Assembly: GCF_016463295.1 (NCBI RefSeq)
Contig: NZ_JAEMRO010000007.1
Location: forward strand, 1-61,138
DNA: 61,138 bases
Source: Brevundimonas sp.
GTDB lineage: Bacteria > Pseudomonadota > Alphaproteobacteria > Caulobacterales > Caulobacteraceae
Direction: 5' to 3'
Part shown: positions 8,642 to 17,807 of the stretch, piece by piece
How positions within the stretch are numbered: position 1 is the stretch's first letter
Layout: each line of letters starts with the position of its first letter
Notes under the pieces: model-generated
What the model saw: the letters and a program-made list of their open reading frames with translations, nothing else
Databases searched by the model: none
What the model was told of the DNA's origin: nothing
Made by a program: the position numbers and the translations under genes

Positions 8642-9157
8642 ATGACATTTTCCACGACACTTCTGACCTATGGCTTGGGTCTGATCCTGATGACGGCGGC
8701 GGCACCCGATCTGAGGGGGTCCATCGCGCACGGTGCCCTCGGTCAGGACACGCCCCGTCCGGACTTCAGCGACCAGTGGTTCACCTTCGGCGACGGAGAC
8801 GGTCGCATGCTGGTGAACATGAATGCGCAGGGCCAGAGCCTGATGTTCATCTGCGAGGGCGGGTCGGGTCAGTTGACGCTGACCCACGACGCCCTGACGC
8901 CGGACCAGACATCCGTCACCGTGTCTTCGGGCCAGCACAGCGCGGTCTACGACCTGGCGAGCGAAGGCCCCAGTGCGGATCAGGGCGAGCGGCGCTTCAT
9001 GCTGGCCGCCATGAGCCTGGAAGACCCGGTGATCCAGTCCTTCCGCGAGATCGCGAGGATCGCCGTGACGGCTGGGGGGCAGACCTATGAAGCGGTCGTG
9101 TCACCCCGGATGTGGGCAACGACCGAGGGCTTCTTCGCCGCCTGCGCGGCCCGATAA
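8642..9157 (+). CDS. Secreted protein, unknown function (tandem paralogue 2)
   Basis: Protein of 171 residues with an N-terminal hydrophobic signal segment (TTLLTYGLGLILMTAAAP) but no lipobox cysteine. The mature part shares its layout with the preceding gene: a LMFICEGG cysteine, VTVSSGQHSAVYDLA, DPVIQSFREIARIAVTAGG and a closing FFAACAAR, matching LNLSCEE, VTLESDG, DPTLEAFRDSG and FMAFCNG. The start at 8642 is chosen because it begins the signal peptide and follows GACGGAG; 16 bases separate it from the upstream stop, so it is co-transcribed. Converges with dxs with one base between stops. Function unknown. Confidence 0.75.
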   Translation: MTFSTTLLTYGLGLILMTAAAPDLRGSIAHGALGQDTPRPDFSDQWFTFGDGDGRMLVNMNAQGQSLMFICEGGSGQLTLTHDALTPDQTSVTVSSGQHSAVYDLASEGPSADQGERRFMLAAMSLEDPVIQSFREIARIAVTAGGQTYEAVVSPRMWATTEGFFAACAAR

Positions 9158-9158
9158 C

Positions 9159-11072
9159 TCAGGCCCTGACCGCGCCACGGTCGGTGCCGACGCCCATCGC
9201 CTGCAGGGCCGCAGCAGCGATGTGATCCGCGTTCAGGCCTGCCGTCGCATACATGGCGGCGGGGTTGTCCTGATCCTGGAAGATGTCGGGCAGGTGCAGG
9301 GTGCGGATCTTCAGCCCCGTATCCAGTGCGCCCTTCTCGGCCAGCAGTTGCAGGACGAAGGCGCCGAAGCCCCCCATGGCCCCCTCCTCCACCGTGATCA
9401 GGCATTCGTGCTCGCGAGCGAGGCGAAGGATCAGGTCGGCGTCCAGCGGCTTGGCGAAGCGGGCGTCGGCGACCGTGGCCGAGACGCCGCGCGCGGCCAG
9501 CAGATCGGCGGCCTTAAGCGATTCCTGCAACCGGGTGCCCAGAGACAGGATGGCCACAGATGTGCCTTCGCGCACGATCCGGCCCTTGCCGATCTCAAGC
9601 GGGGCGGACAGTTCCGGAATCTCCACGCCTACCCCGTCACCGCGCGGATAGCGGAAGGCCGATGGACGGTCGTCAATCTCCAGCGACGTGGCGATCATGG
9701 CGGCCAGATCAGCTTCATCCGCTGCGGCCATCAGGACCATGCCGGGCAGAGCGCCCATATAGCCGATGTCGAACGAGCCGGCGTGGGTCGCGCCGTCGGC
9801 CCCGACCAGACCGGCGCGGTCCATGGCAAAGCGTACGGGCAGCTTCTGGATGGCCACGTCGTGCACGACCTGGTCATAGCCACGCTGCAGGAAGGTCGAA
9901 TAGATGGCGCAGACCGGCTTCATCCTGTCGGCGGCCAGACCGGCGGCGAAGGTCACGGCATGCTGTTCCGCGATACCGACGTCATAGGTGCGCTCGGGGA
10001 AGGCCTGACCGAACAGGTCCAGACCGGTCCCGGACGGCATGGCGGCGGTGATGGCGACGATGGACGGGTCGATCCGGGCCCGCTTGATAAGCTCGGTACC
10101 GAACACCTTGGTGTAGCTGGGCGCGTTGGAGACGCTCTTGGACTGTTTGCCGGAGACGACGTCGAACTTGACCACGGCATGCAGCTTGTCCGCGCTGCTT
10201 TCGGCCGGGGCATAGCCCTTGCCCTTTTGCGTCACGACGTGGACGACCACGGGCCGGTCGGTGATGGCGGCGGCGTTCTTCAGGATCGGGACCAGATTGT
10301 CCATGTCGTGGCCGTCGACCGGGCCGATGTAGTAGAAGCCCAGCTCCTCAAAGAAGGTGCCGCCGGTGATCATGCCGCGGGCATATTCCTCGGCCTTGCG
10401 CGCCGCATTGCGGAAGGGGCGCGGCATGTGTTCGGCGACCTTTTTGCCCAGGCGGCGGAAGTTCTGATAGGCCCCGCCCGACACCTGTTTGGCCAGATAG
10501 GCGCTCATGCCCCCGACCGGCGGCGCGATGGACATGTCGTTGTCGTTGAGGATGACCATCAGCTGGCCGTTGGTCGTCTCGGCGGCGTTGTTCATCGCCT
10601 CATAGGCCATGCCGGCGGACATGGAGCCGTCGCCGATGACGGCTACGACGCGATTGTTTTCGCCCTTCTGATCGCGGGCGGCGGCAAAGCCGAGCGCCGC
10701 GCTGATCGACGTCGAGGCATGGGCCGCGCCGAACGGGTCGTATTCGCTCTCGCTGCGCTTGGTGAAGCCCGACAGCCCGCCGGGCTGGCGCAGGGTGCGG
10801 ATGCGGTCCCGGCGCCCGGTCAGGATCTTGTGCGGATAGCATTGGTGCCCGACGTCCCAGATCAGGATGTCCCTGGGCGTCTCGAACACATGGTGCAGGG
10901 CGACGGTCAGTTCGACGACGCCCAGACCCGCGCCCAGATGCCCTCCGGTGACGGAGACGGCGTCGATGGTTTCGGCCCGGACCTCGTCCGCCAGCTGACG
11001 CAGCTGTGGAATGTCGAACCCGCGCGTGTCGGCGGGATAGGTGACCTGGTCGAGCAGCGGGGTAACGGGCAT
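9159..11072 (-). CDS. dxs: 1-deoxy-D-xylulose-5-phosphate synthase
   Basis: First enzyme of the non-mevalonate isoprenoid pathway, joining pyruvate and glyceraldehyde 3-phosphate with thiamine diphosphate; 637 residues, normal length. Visible motifs are the thiamine-binding [17 protein letters not shown], the histidine-rich [15 protein letters not shown] near the N-terminus, and [17 protein letters not shown] with the catalytic glutamate in the pyrimidine domain. The C-terminal transketolase domain ends around LPDIFQDQ. It lies downstream of ispA on the same strand, separated by about 59 bases, so precursor supply and prenyl chain elongation are linked. Confidence 0.97.
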   Translation of the reverse strand: MPVTPLLDQVTYPADTRGFDIPQLRQLADEVRAETIDAVSVTGGHLGAGLGVVELTVALHHVFETPRDILIWDVGHQCYPHKILTGRRDRIRTLRQPGGLSGFTKRSESEYDPFGAAHASTSISAALGFAAARDQKGENNRVVAVIGDGSMSAGMAYEAMNNAAETTNGQLMVILNDNDMSIAPPVGGMSAYLAKQVSGGAYQNFRRLGKKVAEHMPRPFRNAARKAEEYARGMITGGTFFEELGFYYIGPVDGHDMDNLVPILKNAAAITDRPVVVHVVTQKGKGYAPAESSADKLHAVVKFDVVSGKQSKSVSNAPSYTKVFGTELIKRARIDPSIVAITAAMPSGTGLDLFGQAFPERTYDVGIAEQHAVTFAAGLAADRMKPVCAIYSTFLQRGYDQVVHDVAIQKLPVRFAMDRAGLVGADGATHAGSFDIGYMGALPGMVLMAAADEADLAAMIATSLEIDDRPSAFRYPRGDGVGVEIPELSAPLEIGKGRIVREGTSVAILSLGTRLQESLKAADLLAARGVSATVADARFAKPLDADLILRLAREHECLITVEEGAMGGFGAFVLQLLAEKGALDTGLKIRTLHLPDIFQDQDNPAAMYATAGLNADHIAAAALQAMGVGTDRGAVRA

Positions 11073-11131
11073 TCAAAAACCTTGGGCGACGGCACGGACT
11101 TCTAACCCGCGGACGAACGGGACGTTTCCTA

Positions 11132-12052
11132 TCAGGACCTGCGCTTTAGCACGAAGTCCACACTCGCCTTGAGGATTTCGGCATCGGAGCCGAAGACATT
11201 CAGGTGAGACCGGGCCTGATCGGCCAGATGCGCGACCCTCTGTCGCGCCGCCTCGACGCCCAGCAGGGTGACGAAATTGGTCTTGCCCTGGGCCGCATCC
11301 TTGTTGGCCGCCTTGCCCAGAATGTCCTCATCGCCCTCGACGTCCAGCAGGTCGTCGACGATCTGATAGGCCAGGCCGATGTCGTGCGCGAAGCTGGTCA
11401 GCGCCTGGACATGGCTGTCGCGAGCGCGGGCGATGATCAGGGGAATCTCGAAGGCGTAGGTGAACAGGGCCCCGGTCTTCAGCCGCTGCATCCGCGCCAC
11501 GCCGCCCAGGTCGTCGCGCACGCCCAGCAGGTCGATCATCTGCCCCCCGGCCATGCCGCGCGCGCCCGAGGCGAGCGACAGACGCGCGGCCAGATCGCAG
11601 CGGATGTCGGCGTCCTCGTGGGTGTCGGGGTGCAGGAGAATGTCGAAGGCGGCGGTCTGCAGCGCATCGCCCGCCAGGATGGCGGTCGCCTCGTCATAGG
11701 CCCTGTGCAGCGTGGGTCGCCCGCGCCGCATGTCGTCATTGTCCATGGCCGGCAGGTCGTCATGGACCAGGCTGTAGGCATGGACGCATTCCAGGGCGCA
11801 GGCGGCGCGCAGGACGGGCTGTTCCTCGATGTCGAACAGCGTCGCCGCCTCGATCGCGAAGAAGGGCCGCAACCGCTTGCCCGGCCCCAGAGCCGCATAG
11901 CGCATGGCTTCGGTCAGGCGGGATTCAGGGCCGTCGGCGCGCGGCAGCAGCTGATCCAGGGCGACGGTGACCAGATCGGCGATCTGGGCGACGCGGTCGA
12001 TCACGCCCTGCTCGGGCGAGTTGGCGGCATGGAGGGCGGCGGGCGTGGACAT
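11132..12052 (-). CDS. ispA: Polyprenyl synthetase (farnesyl diphosphate synthase)
   Basis: Short-chain prenyltransferase of 306 residues that condenses isopentenyl diphosphate with DMAPP/GPP. The first aspartate-rich motif is [14 protein letters not shown] and the second is [23 protein letters not shown] is the substrate-binding motif near residue 57. The two residues inserted in the first motif are typical of bacterial FPP synthases. Its start shares a base with the stop of the csaA-like gene (TGATG), and dxs follows it. Confidence 0.93.
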   Translation of the reverse strand: MSTPAALHAANSPEQGVIDRVAQIADLVTVALDQLLPRADGPESRLTEAMRYAALGPGKRLRPFFAIEAATLFDIEEQPVLRAACALECVHAYSLVHDDLPAMDNDDMRRGRPTLHRAYDEATAILAGDALQTAAFDILLHPDTHEDADIRCDLAARLSLASGARGMAGGQMIDLLGVRDDLGGVARMQRLKTGALFTYAFEIPLIIARARDSHVQALTSFAHDIGLAYQIVDDLLDVEGDEDILGKAANKDAAQGKTNFVTLLGVEAARQRVAHLADQARSHLNVFGSDAEILKASVDFVLKRRS

Positions 12053-12402
12053 CAGAACAATCGCCCTCCGATCACGGCGTCACGATCGACCCCGACCAGC
12101 ACGACCTCTCCGTCGGCGTCGGGAAAGCCCAGGGTCAGCACCTCGGACATGACCGGCCCGATCTGACGCGGCGGGAAGTTGACGACGGCGGCGACCTTGC
12201 GGCCGACCAGTTCGTCAAGCGTGTAGTGGGCCGTGATCTGGGCCGAGGACCGCTTGACCCCGATGTCTGAGCCGAAGTCGATGTTGAGCTTGTAGGCAGG
12301 CTTGCGCGCCTCCGGGAACGCTTCCGCGGCGACGACCTGGCCGATGCGTATGTCGACCTTCATGAAGTCGTCGAAAGTGATCTGGGGCGCGACCGAGGCC
12401 AT
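12052..12402 (-). CDS. csaA: CsaA-type tRNA-binding domain protein
   Basis: A 116-residue protein made of one OB-fold tRNA-binding domain. [52 protein letters not shown] and LVGVD follow the order of CsaA, a dimeric protein described in Bacillus as chaperone-like and related to the C-terminal domain of MetRS. The start is the ATG that shares a base with the xseB stop (TGATG); the frame is open further upstream but overlaps xseB. It sits between xseB and ispA, normally neighbours in alphaproteobacteria. Confidence 0.85.
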   Translation of the reverse strand: MASVAPQITFDDFMKVDIRIGQVVAAEAFPEARKPAYKLNIDFGSDIGVKRSSAQITAHYTLDELVGRKVAAVVNFPPRQIGPVMSEVLTLGFPDADGEVVLVGVDRDAVIGGRLF

Positions 12403-12650
12403 CAGCCGAAATCTGCCGGTTCGACGCCCTTCGCCTGGCCGTCGGGGCCGACGACGATCTTCTCGACCCGCAGCTGGGCGGCTTTCAGACGGGTCTCGCA
12501 ATGGGCCTTCAACCGCGCGCCCTCTTCATACAGGGCGATGGACTCCTCCAGCGGAGCCTGTCCGGATTCGAGCTTGGACACGATCTGCTCCAGACGCTGA
12601 AGCGCGTCTTCGAAGCTGAGGTCGGCGGAAAGAGGGGTCACGTCGGTCAT
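12402..12650 (-). CDS. xseB: Exodeoxyribonuclease VII small subunit
   Basis: Small subunit of exonuclease VII, 82 residues. SFEDALQRLEQIVSKLESGQ.PLEESIALYEEGARLKAHCETRLKAAQLRVEKI is the full family pattern in interrupted form, a helical hairpin that binds XseA. XseA is not in the window, which is common as the two genes are usually unlinked. First gene of the tightly packed xseB-csaA-ispA set. Confidence 0.95.
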   Translation of the reverse strand: MTDVTPLSADLSFEDALQRLEQIVSKLESGQAPLEESIALYEEGARLKAHCETRLKAAQLRVEKIVVGPDGQAKGVEPADFG

Positions 12651-12713
12651 CGCCGGCGACCCTAGAGGCGGTGTGGTTTCGCTTCAACGGGGATTTCCAC
12701 CGTGTGGCGACAA

Positions 12714-13346
12714 TCAGTTTTTCTCGTAGCGCCGCTGGCTCCAATATCGAAAGCCCTGGTTGTGAACCAGCGACCAGCCGTCGGCCTTCAGCCGCTTGCC
12801 GACCATATGGTTGAAATAGCCGTGCGCGAGGACCAGCACATCCTCGCCGGTTTCGGCCCGTGCGATCAGGGTCCGGGCGGCGGTCTCGGCGCGGGCCTCG
12901 GCCTCGAGGCGCGTTTCCTGGCCCTCGTGGTGGTTGAAGGCGTGCCACCAGAAGCGTGCGACGCCGCCCCAGTATTTGGGCGGCAGCTTGAACCAGCTGG
13001 GGAAATGCGGCGGCGGCAGAGGGGCCTCGATGAACAGCACATCGGACACGACCTCGCGCCCGGCCGAGACGGCCGTGGCGGTTTCCTGGGCCCGGCGGCG
13101 GGTCGAGGCATAGATGATGCCCGCGCCCTGGGCCGTCGCCAGCAGTTCGGGCGGCGGGGTCTGGCCCGCCTTCAGACCGCCCACTTCGTACTTGGCCCAC
13201 CAGTCGCGATACTGGTCCGAGGTCAGCAGGCACTGGCGCGACAGCGCAGGCTCGCCGTGCCGGGCCAGGGTGATGGCACCGGGTCGCACCGGAGCGACAG
13301 CGGACGCCCTCTCGGTCGGAAGAGAATCAACGGCGGGGTTCGACAT
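12714..13346 (-). CDS. Histidine phosphatase family protein
   Basis: About 210 residues with the phosphoglycerate-mutase-like fold. The catalytic RHG is in TLARHGEP near residue 29, STRRRAQETA supplies the second arginine region and LAHGYFNHMVG the second histidine. The insertion PPKYWGGVARFWWHAF is not typical of cobalamin phosphatases or mutases, so the substrate is left open. The ATG at 13346 is preferred over a TTG two codons upstream. It lies 36 bases after the stop of the deacetylase-family gene, on the same strand. Confidence 0.85.
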   Translation of the reverse strand: MSNPAVDSLPTERASAVAPVRPGAITLARHGEPALSRQCLLTSDQYRDWWAKYEVGGLKAGQTPPPELLATAQGAGIIYASTRRRAQETATAVSAGREVVSDVLFIEAPLPPPHFPSWFKLPPKYWGGVARFWWHAFNHHEGQETRLEAEARAETAARTLIARAETGEDVLVLAHGYFNHMVGKRLKADGWSLVHNQGFRYWSQRRYEKN

Positions 13347-13382
13347 GAGCAACAGGCGGATAAAGCGAACGCGATCCGACCC

Positions 13383-14303
13383 TTAGTCCTCCCCCAGCGC
13401 CTGGACGTGGGCCCGGGCCGAACGGCCGAGCCCCTCTAGGTCGTAACCGCCCTCGAGCGAGGCCGCAACCTTTCCGCCGCATCGGGACCGCGCGACCTCG
13501 ATCACGGCCCGCGTGGCCCAGGCGAAATCTTCCGCCTCCAGCGACTGATGCGCCAAGGGATCGCGGCGGTGGGCGTCGAACCCGGCCGAGATCAGGATCA
13601 GGTCGGGCCGGAAGGCATCCAGCGCCGGCATCAGCCCACCGGAGAAGCCGGCCCGCCAGGCCTCGCGTGCCGAATGGGGCGGAACCGGCACATTGACGAT
13701 ATTGCCGACGCCAGTTTCCGACGCCGCGCCGGTGCCGGGATACAGCGGCATCTGGTGGATGGAGCCCAGGAACAGGCTGTCGTCATTCTCGAACGCGGCC
13801 TGGGTGCCGTTGCCGTGGTGGACGTCGAAATCGATGACGGCGACCCGGGCCAGCCCCTCGCTCTGGGCCACACGCGCGGCGACGGCGACGTTGGAGAACA
13901 GGCAGAAGCCCATGGCGCGATCCGGCTCCGCATGGTGGCCGGGCGGACGCACGGCGGCGAAGGCACGGTTCGTCTCGCCCCGCGCGATGGCGCGCACCGC
14001 ATCGACGATAGCCCCGGCCGACAGGCGCGCCGCGCGGATGCTGCCCGGCGACAGGATCGTGTCGGCATCCAGCTGCGCCAGACCCGTCGCGGGCGAGGCC
14101 CCGATCAGACGGGCGACATAGTCGGCGGGGTGAAGCCGCTCCAGATCCTCGACCGACGCTTCCGTCGCCGCCCGCGTGTCGCGATCCAGTCCGGCATCGG
14201 CCAGGGCCTCCAGCACGGCCGCCAGGCGTTCGGGCCGCTCGGGGTGACCGACGCCCGGCCGGTGCTCGATCATATCGGGATGGGTGAACAGGGGCACGCT
14301 CAT
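13383..14303 (-). CDS. Histone deacetylase / acetoin utilisation family deacetylase
   Basis: Zinc-dependent amidohydrolase of 306 residues in the class II HDAC/AcuC/acetylpolyamine amidohydrolase family. Key features: RPPGHHAEPDRAMGFCLF with the paired catalytic histidines, VIDFDVHHGNGTQ with the zinc-binding Asp and His, and SAGFDAHRRDPLA with the third ligand. Starts MSVPLFTHPDMIEHRPG, as in family members; the frame upstream has no homology and is excluded. The natural substrate in alphaproteobacteria is not settled (acetylated polyamines, proteins or small molecules). Confidence 0.92.
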   Translation of the reverse strand: MSVPLFTHPDMIEHRPGVGHPERPERLAAVLEALADAGLDRDTRAATEASVEDLERLHPADYVARLIGASPATGLAQLDADTILSPGSIRAARLSAGAIVDAVRAIARGETNRAFAAVRPPGHHAEPDRAMGFCLFSNVAVAARVAQSEGLARVAVIDFDVHHGNGTQAAFENDDSLFLGSIHQMPLYPGTGAASETGVGNIVNVPVPPHSAREAWRAGFSGGLMPALDAFRPDLILISAGFDAHRRDPLAHQSLEAEDFAWATRAVIEVARSRCGGKVAASLEGGYDLEGLGRSARAHVQALGED

Positions 14304-14367
14304 GGACGGCAGGATAGGGCCCAGCCGCGCCCTTGTCGCCTGTCCGCGCAAGCCTTATCGCCGGACC

Positions 14368-14898
14368 ATGACCGATGCCATCATCCGCCCCGCCCGCCTC
14401 GACGACGCCGCCGCCCTGGGCGCGCTGGGCCGCCAGACCTTCGTCGACACCTTCGTCACCGGCTTCGGCATCCCCTACCCGGTCGAGGACCTCGAGGCCT
14501 TTCTGGACGCCAGCTTCAGCCCGGAGGCGACCGCCAAGAAGATGCAGGAGCCCGGCAGTGGCTGGTGGGTGGCAGAAGGCGCGGACGGTCGGCTGCTGGC
14601 CTTCGCCAACACCGGCCCCAACACCCTGCCCCATCCGGACGGCCGCGCCAGCCACGCCGAGCTGCGACGCCTGTATGTGGCGAAGGCCGCGCAGGGGATG
14701 GGTCTGGGCACTCGCCTGCTGGAGATCGCCCTGGCCTGGATGCAGGCCCACACCGACGGCCCCCTCTGGATCGGTGTCTGGAGCGGTAACGAAAAGGCGC
14801 AAAAGCTGTATGCCGCCTATGGGTTCGAGAAGGCCGGGGAGTATGACTATCCCGTCGGTCGCTGGGTGGATCATGAGTTCATCCTGCGCCGGGGATAG
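14368..14898 (+). CDS. GNAT family N-acetyltransferase
   Basis: A 176-residue acetyltransferase. IIRPARLDDAAALGALGRQTF is the N-terminal GNAT helix entry in broken form, LRRLYVAKAAQGMGLGTRLLEIAL is the acetyl-CoA-binding motif (Q/R-x-x-G-x-G/A variant QGMGLG), and LWIGVWSGNEKAQKLYAAYGFEKAGEY is the closing family signature. The length and the FVTGFG segment resemble spermidine or amino-acid acetyltransferases, but the acceptor is unknown. It is divergent from the deacetylase gene with 64 bases between them, a pairing that suggests but does not prove a shared acetylated substrate. Confidence 0.9.
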   Translation: MTDAIIRPARLDDAAALGALGRQTFVDTFVTGFGIPYPVEDLEAFLDASFSPEATAKKMQEPGSGWWVAEGADGRLLAFANTGPNTLPHPDGRASHAELRRLYVAKAAQGMGLGTRLLEIALAWMQAHTDGPLWIGVWSGNEKAQKLYAAYGFEKAGEYDYPVGRWVDHEFILRRG

Positions 14899-14969
14899 AC
14901 GGTGTCAGGAATAGTGGGTTGATGTGGTGCCGCCGAGATGGCTTGATCTGAAGTTGTCAGGAGAGCCTC

Positions 14970-15644
14970 ATGCTAACAGGTCTGATTTTCGCCGCTGCGC
15001 TCACTACAGTTTCTACTCAGGAACCGTCATCGGATCAGACAAAGGCACCGCCAACAGCGACGCAGATCGAATCCGCCCGGGCAGAAGCGCAAGCCATCAT
15101 TGATCGAAGCGAGGCGGCAGAGTTTTTCGAGAACGTAACGACCACTGACACGCCCCAGGCGCGTCACAAGCCCAGTGGGATGGTGTGCTCGTTCATGATG
15201 GGCGATCCTCGCAACGCAGTAAATCTTTATCCGACAAGAGAAGATGGGCCGCGACGCGGAGATGACGCGAGTTGTGGAGCTTGGTGGGGCTCGACCTATG
15301 TGACGAACTTCGCCACACGTTATCCTCAACGATACACCCAAGAGCAGCTGTTCGGCAGCGCAGTTCGGGACGTTCGAGAAAACTGGCAAAACGTAGTGCC
15401 GGTAGAGGGCAGCGTACGCACAGCGAACATAGAAGGACAGGAGCCGCCTCTGGTCGGTGTCTTTAAGGCCGAGCGCAATGGACAACCCCGAACTACCGTC
15501 GTGGTCCTTCGCAATATTGGCGATTGGTCTTTCAAGGTTCGTGCGACGGGCGAAGCGAATGATCCGGACGTCTCTGTGACAGCGACCTTTGCTTTCGGTG
15601 CCGCAATCCCCGGAGGCTGGGAGATCATCAGCTCAGGTCGCTAG
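14970..15644 (+). CDS. Secreted protein of unknown function, lower GC than neighbours
   Basis: Protein of 224 residues with a short signal peptide (MLTGLIFAAALTTVSTQ) and an extracytoplasmic domain containing HKPSGMVCSFMMGD, DDASCGAWW and a C-terminal beta segment VSVTATFAFGA. Two cysteines may form a disulphide. I do not recognise the family. By eye the gene is clearly poorer in GC than the genes on either side and uses codons such as GTA, AGA and ATT that are rare nearby, so it may be a later arrival. It is 65 bases ahead of the VWA gene on the same strand. Confidence 0.65.
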   Translation: MLTGLIFAAALTTVSTQEPSSDQTKAPPTATQIESARAEAQAIIDRSEAAEFFENVTTTDTPQARHKPSGMVCSFMMGDPRNAVNLYPTREDGPRRGDDASCGAWWGSTYVTNFATRYPQRYTQEQLFGSAVRDVRENWQNVVPVEGSVRTANIEGQEPPLVGVFKAERNGQPRTTVVVLRNIGDWSFKVRATGEANDPDVSVTATFAFGAAIPGGWEIISSGR

Positions 15645-15709
15645 CCGTTGCCGCAAGCAAGCGTTGTGCCGCGATTGGGCTGGCGAGAAAGCTCTGATAA
15701 GCATTCCAG

Positions 15710-16888
15710 ATGCTCCTGCCGTTCTTCACTGCCCTGCGCGACGCCAAGGTTCCGGTTTCGACCAAGGAATGGCTGCATCTGATGGAGGCCATGGACAGGG
15801 ACGTGGCAGGCGGTCAGGTCGAGGACTTCTACCATCTGTCCCGCGCGGTTCTGGTGAAGGACGAGAAACACTACGACCGGTTCGATCAGGTCTTCGGCAA
15901 GGTGTTCAAGGGGGTCGAGACCGTCGGCGCGGGCGATGAGCCGAGCGTCGATGTGCCCGAGGACTGGCTGCGTCTGCTGAACGAGAAGTTTCTGACCGAC
16001 GAGGAGAAGGCCCAGATCGAGGCGCTGGGCGGGTTCGACAAGCTGATGGAGACGCTGAAACAGCGTCTGGAAGAGCAGCAGAAGCGGCACGAGGGCGGCA
16101 ACAAATGGGTCGGGACGGGCGGCACCAGCCCGTTCGGCCACGGCGGCTACAACCCCGAGGGCGTGCGCATCGGCGGACCGGCGAAGCAGGGCCGCGCGGT
16201 CAAGGTCTGGGAAAAGCGGGAGTATCGCAATCTGGACGACAGCGTCGAACTGGGCACCCGCAACATCAAGATCGCCCTGCGCCGTCTGCGCCGGTTCGCG
16301 CGGCAGGGCGCGGCGGACGAGCTGGACATCGACGGCACCATCGACGGCACGGCGCGCCAGGGCTGGCTGGACATCCAGATGCGGCCCGAGCGACGCAACA
16401 CGATCAAGGTCGTGCTGTTCCTGGACATCGGCGGATCGATGGATGCCCATGTGAAGCTGTGCGAGGAGCTGTTTTCGGCGGCCAGGACCGAGTTCAAGCA
16501 TCTGGAGTTCTTCTACTTCCACAACTGCCTGTACGAGGGCGTCTGGAAGGACAACCGGCGTCGGCACAACGAGAAGATCCCGACCTGGGAGGTGCTGAAC
16601 AAATACGGCGGCGACTGGCGCGCCATCTTCGTCGGCGATGCGACCATGTCTCCCTATGAGATCACCATGCCCGGCGGCTCGGTCGAGCACTGGAATGAGG
16701 AGGCCGGGGCTGTCTGGCTGAAACGCGCGCGCCAGCAGTGGGACAAGTCGGCCTGGCTCAACCCCTCGCCCGAGAAATACTGGAGCTATTCCGCCTCGGT
16801 CGGCCTGATCCGCGAGGTGATGGACGATCGCATGTATCCCCTGACGATCGACGGACTGGACAAGGCCATGCGCGCCCTGACACGGTAG
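15710..16888 (+). CDS. VWA domain-containing CoxE-like protein
   Basis: A 392-residue protein with the CoxE/YeaC-type layout: an N-terminal helical domain starting MLLPFFTALRDAKVPVS, a Gly-rich middle with GTGGTSPFGHGGYNPEG, and a C-terminal von Willebrand A domain. The metal-site motif reads FLDIGGSMD (D-x-G-x-S form), and a later GDATMSP supplies the threonine-region residues. CoxE-type proteins work with a MoxR-class AAA+ ATPase in cofactor insertion or protein remodelling. No such ATPase is visible upstream or downstream here, although the pair is usually adjacent; it may be elsewhere in the genome. Confidence 0.85.
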   Translation: MLLPFFTALRDAKVPVSTKEWLHLMEAMDRDVAGGQVEDFYHLSRAVLVKDEKHYDRFDQVFGKVFKGVETVGAGDEPSVDVPEDWLRLLNEKFLTDEEKAQIEALGGFDKLMETLKQRLEEQQKRHEGGNKWVGTGGTSPFGHGGYNPEGVRIGGPAKQGRAVKVWEKREYRNLDDSVELGTRNIKIALRRLRRFARQGAADELDIDGTIDGTARQGWLDIQMRPERRNTIKVVLFLDIGGSMDAHVKLCEELFSAARTEFKHLEFFYFHNCLYEGVWKDNRRRHNEKIPTWEVLNKYGGDWRAIFVGDATMSPYEITMPGGSVEHWNEEAGAVWLKRARQQWDKSAWLNPSPEKYWSYSASVGLIREVMDDRMYPLTIDGLDKAMRALTR

Positions 16889-16945
16889 GCCCTGACGCGC
16901 GGCCTCGGCGTGATGTGAGCGGCTGCGTCCTCGGAGAGCCCGACC

Positions 16946-17461
16946 ATGATCGCCGTCGTCTTCGCCATCATCCTGCAACAGGCCGCGCCCAATGCCTCGG
17001 CACCGGGTCAGGTCCAGTGGACCACGCCGATCGCACCGCCTGTGCAGGCTCCGGCTGCGCCGCGTCCTGTCCTGCCCGAGGGGGCGCGGGCAGATCCTTA
17101 CGGCTACGAGCGGGCCGAGTGCAGCCCCTATGTCCGCCCGTCGAGCGAGACGCTGGAGGCCTGTCAGTTTCGCATCCGCAGCGCGCTGGCCGCCGATCTG
17201 GGCGCAGGTCTGCCAGACGGGCTGAAACCCGCTGCCGACCGCGAACAGTGTCGGCCCGACCCGCAGACCGGGGGTTTCGCCCTGAACTGCAACAATGCCC
17301 GGTCCGTACCGGCGGGACCCGACCTGACGGAGCGGCGGTGCGAGACCCGGCCTACCCGCCTGCCCCAGGGCGGGGTCGCCTATACCGAAAACTGCACCTC
17401 GACGCGGCCGGGCGAGGAGGAGAGCCAGGGTCTGCGGATCAGGCTGGGCGGCGACGATTGA
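16946..17461 (+). CDS. Secreted hypothetical protein, cysteine-rich
   Basis: Protein of 171 residues. A short hydrophobic start (MIAVVFAIILQQAAP) is likely a signal peptide, followed by a Pro/Ala linker and a domain with six cysteines, including AECSPYV, ACQFRIR, REQCRPD, LNCNNA, RRCETR and ENCTS. Cysteine number and spacing suggest disulphide bonds in the periplasm. I do not recognise a family. It is followed by a strong hairpin shared with the convergent csbD-like gene. Confidence 0.65.
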   Translation: MIAVVFAIILQQAAPNASAPGQVQWTTPIAPPVQAPAAPRPVLPEGARADPYGYERAECSPYVRPSSETLEACQFRIRSALAADLGAGLPDGLKPAADREQCRPDPQTGGFALNCNNARSVPAGPDLTERRCETRPTRLPQGGVAYTENCTSTRPGEEESQGLRIRLGGDD

Positions 17462-17474
17462 TCCACACGCAAAA

Positions 17475-17501
17475 ACGCCGCCCGAGGGGAGCGGGCGGCG
17501 T
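17475..17501. terminator. Intrinsic terminator between convergent genes
   Basis: ACGCCGCCCG (17475-17484) pairs with CGGGCGGCGT (17492-17501) around a seven-base loop. In the minus direction it is followed by a run of T residues (complement of AAAAA at 17471-17475), so it best serves the csbD-like gene; it can also end the plus-strand transcript. Confidence 0.8.
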
Positions 17502-17526
17502 CTTCGACATCACGAGGTAGAGGGTC

Positions 17527-17700
17527 TTAGGATTTCAGGTCCGACTTCACGTCGCCGACCTTTTTCTGGACCTGGCCTTCCATCTTGTCGGCCTTGCCTT
17601 CGGCTTCCAGGCGCTCATTGCCGGTCATCTTGCCGAGGCCTTCCTTGATGCTGCCGCCGACTTCCTTGGCGGCACCCTTGAATTGATCTTGATCGGCCAT
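17527..17700 (-). CDS. CsbD family stress-response protein
   Basis: A 57-residue protein, MADQDQFKGAAKEVGGSIKE at its start, followed by GLGKMTGNERLEAEGKADK and a VQKKVGDVKSDLKS tail. The K-G-x-x-K-x-x-x-G and G-x-x-x-x-x-x-G-x-x-x-K pattern is the CsbD/YjbJ signature; in other bacteria such proteins are abundant, hydrophilic and induced by general stress. AGGAG lies a few bases ahead of the ATG (TCAAGGAGTTAGTC). The gene is monocistronic, with a terminator directly behind it. The function is not known in any species. Confidence 0.9.
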   Translation of the reverse strand: MADQDQFKGAAKEVGGSIKEGLGKMTGNERLEAEGKADKMEGQVQKKVGDVKSDLKS

Positions 17701-17807
17701 GACTAACTCCTTGATTCAAAAGGACGCCGTTGCGGCATCGCGATGATCAGTGAACCCTTCGGCTGCCATCAGGTTCCGCCAAAACTGCGAAACCACGAGG
17801 GTCTGAC

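Noticed and set aside
9087-11105. Long plus-strand open frame opposite dxs
   Set aside because: GC-rich codon use leaves the antisense frame open; its product has no family signature and dxs is certain.
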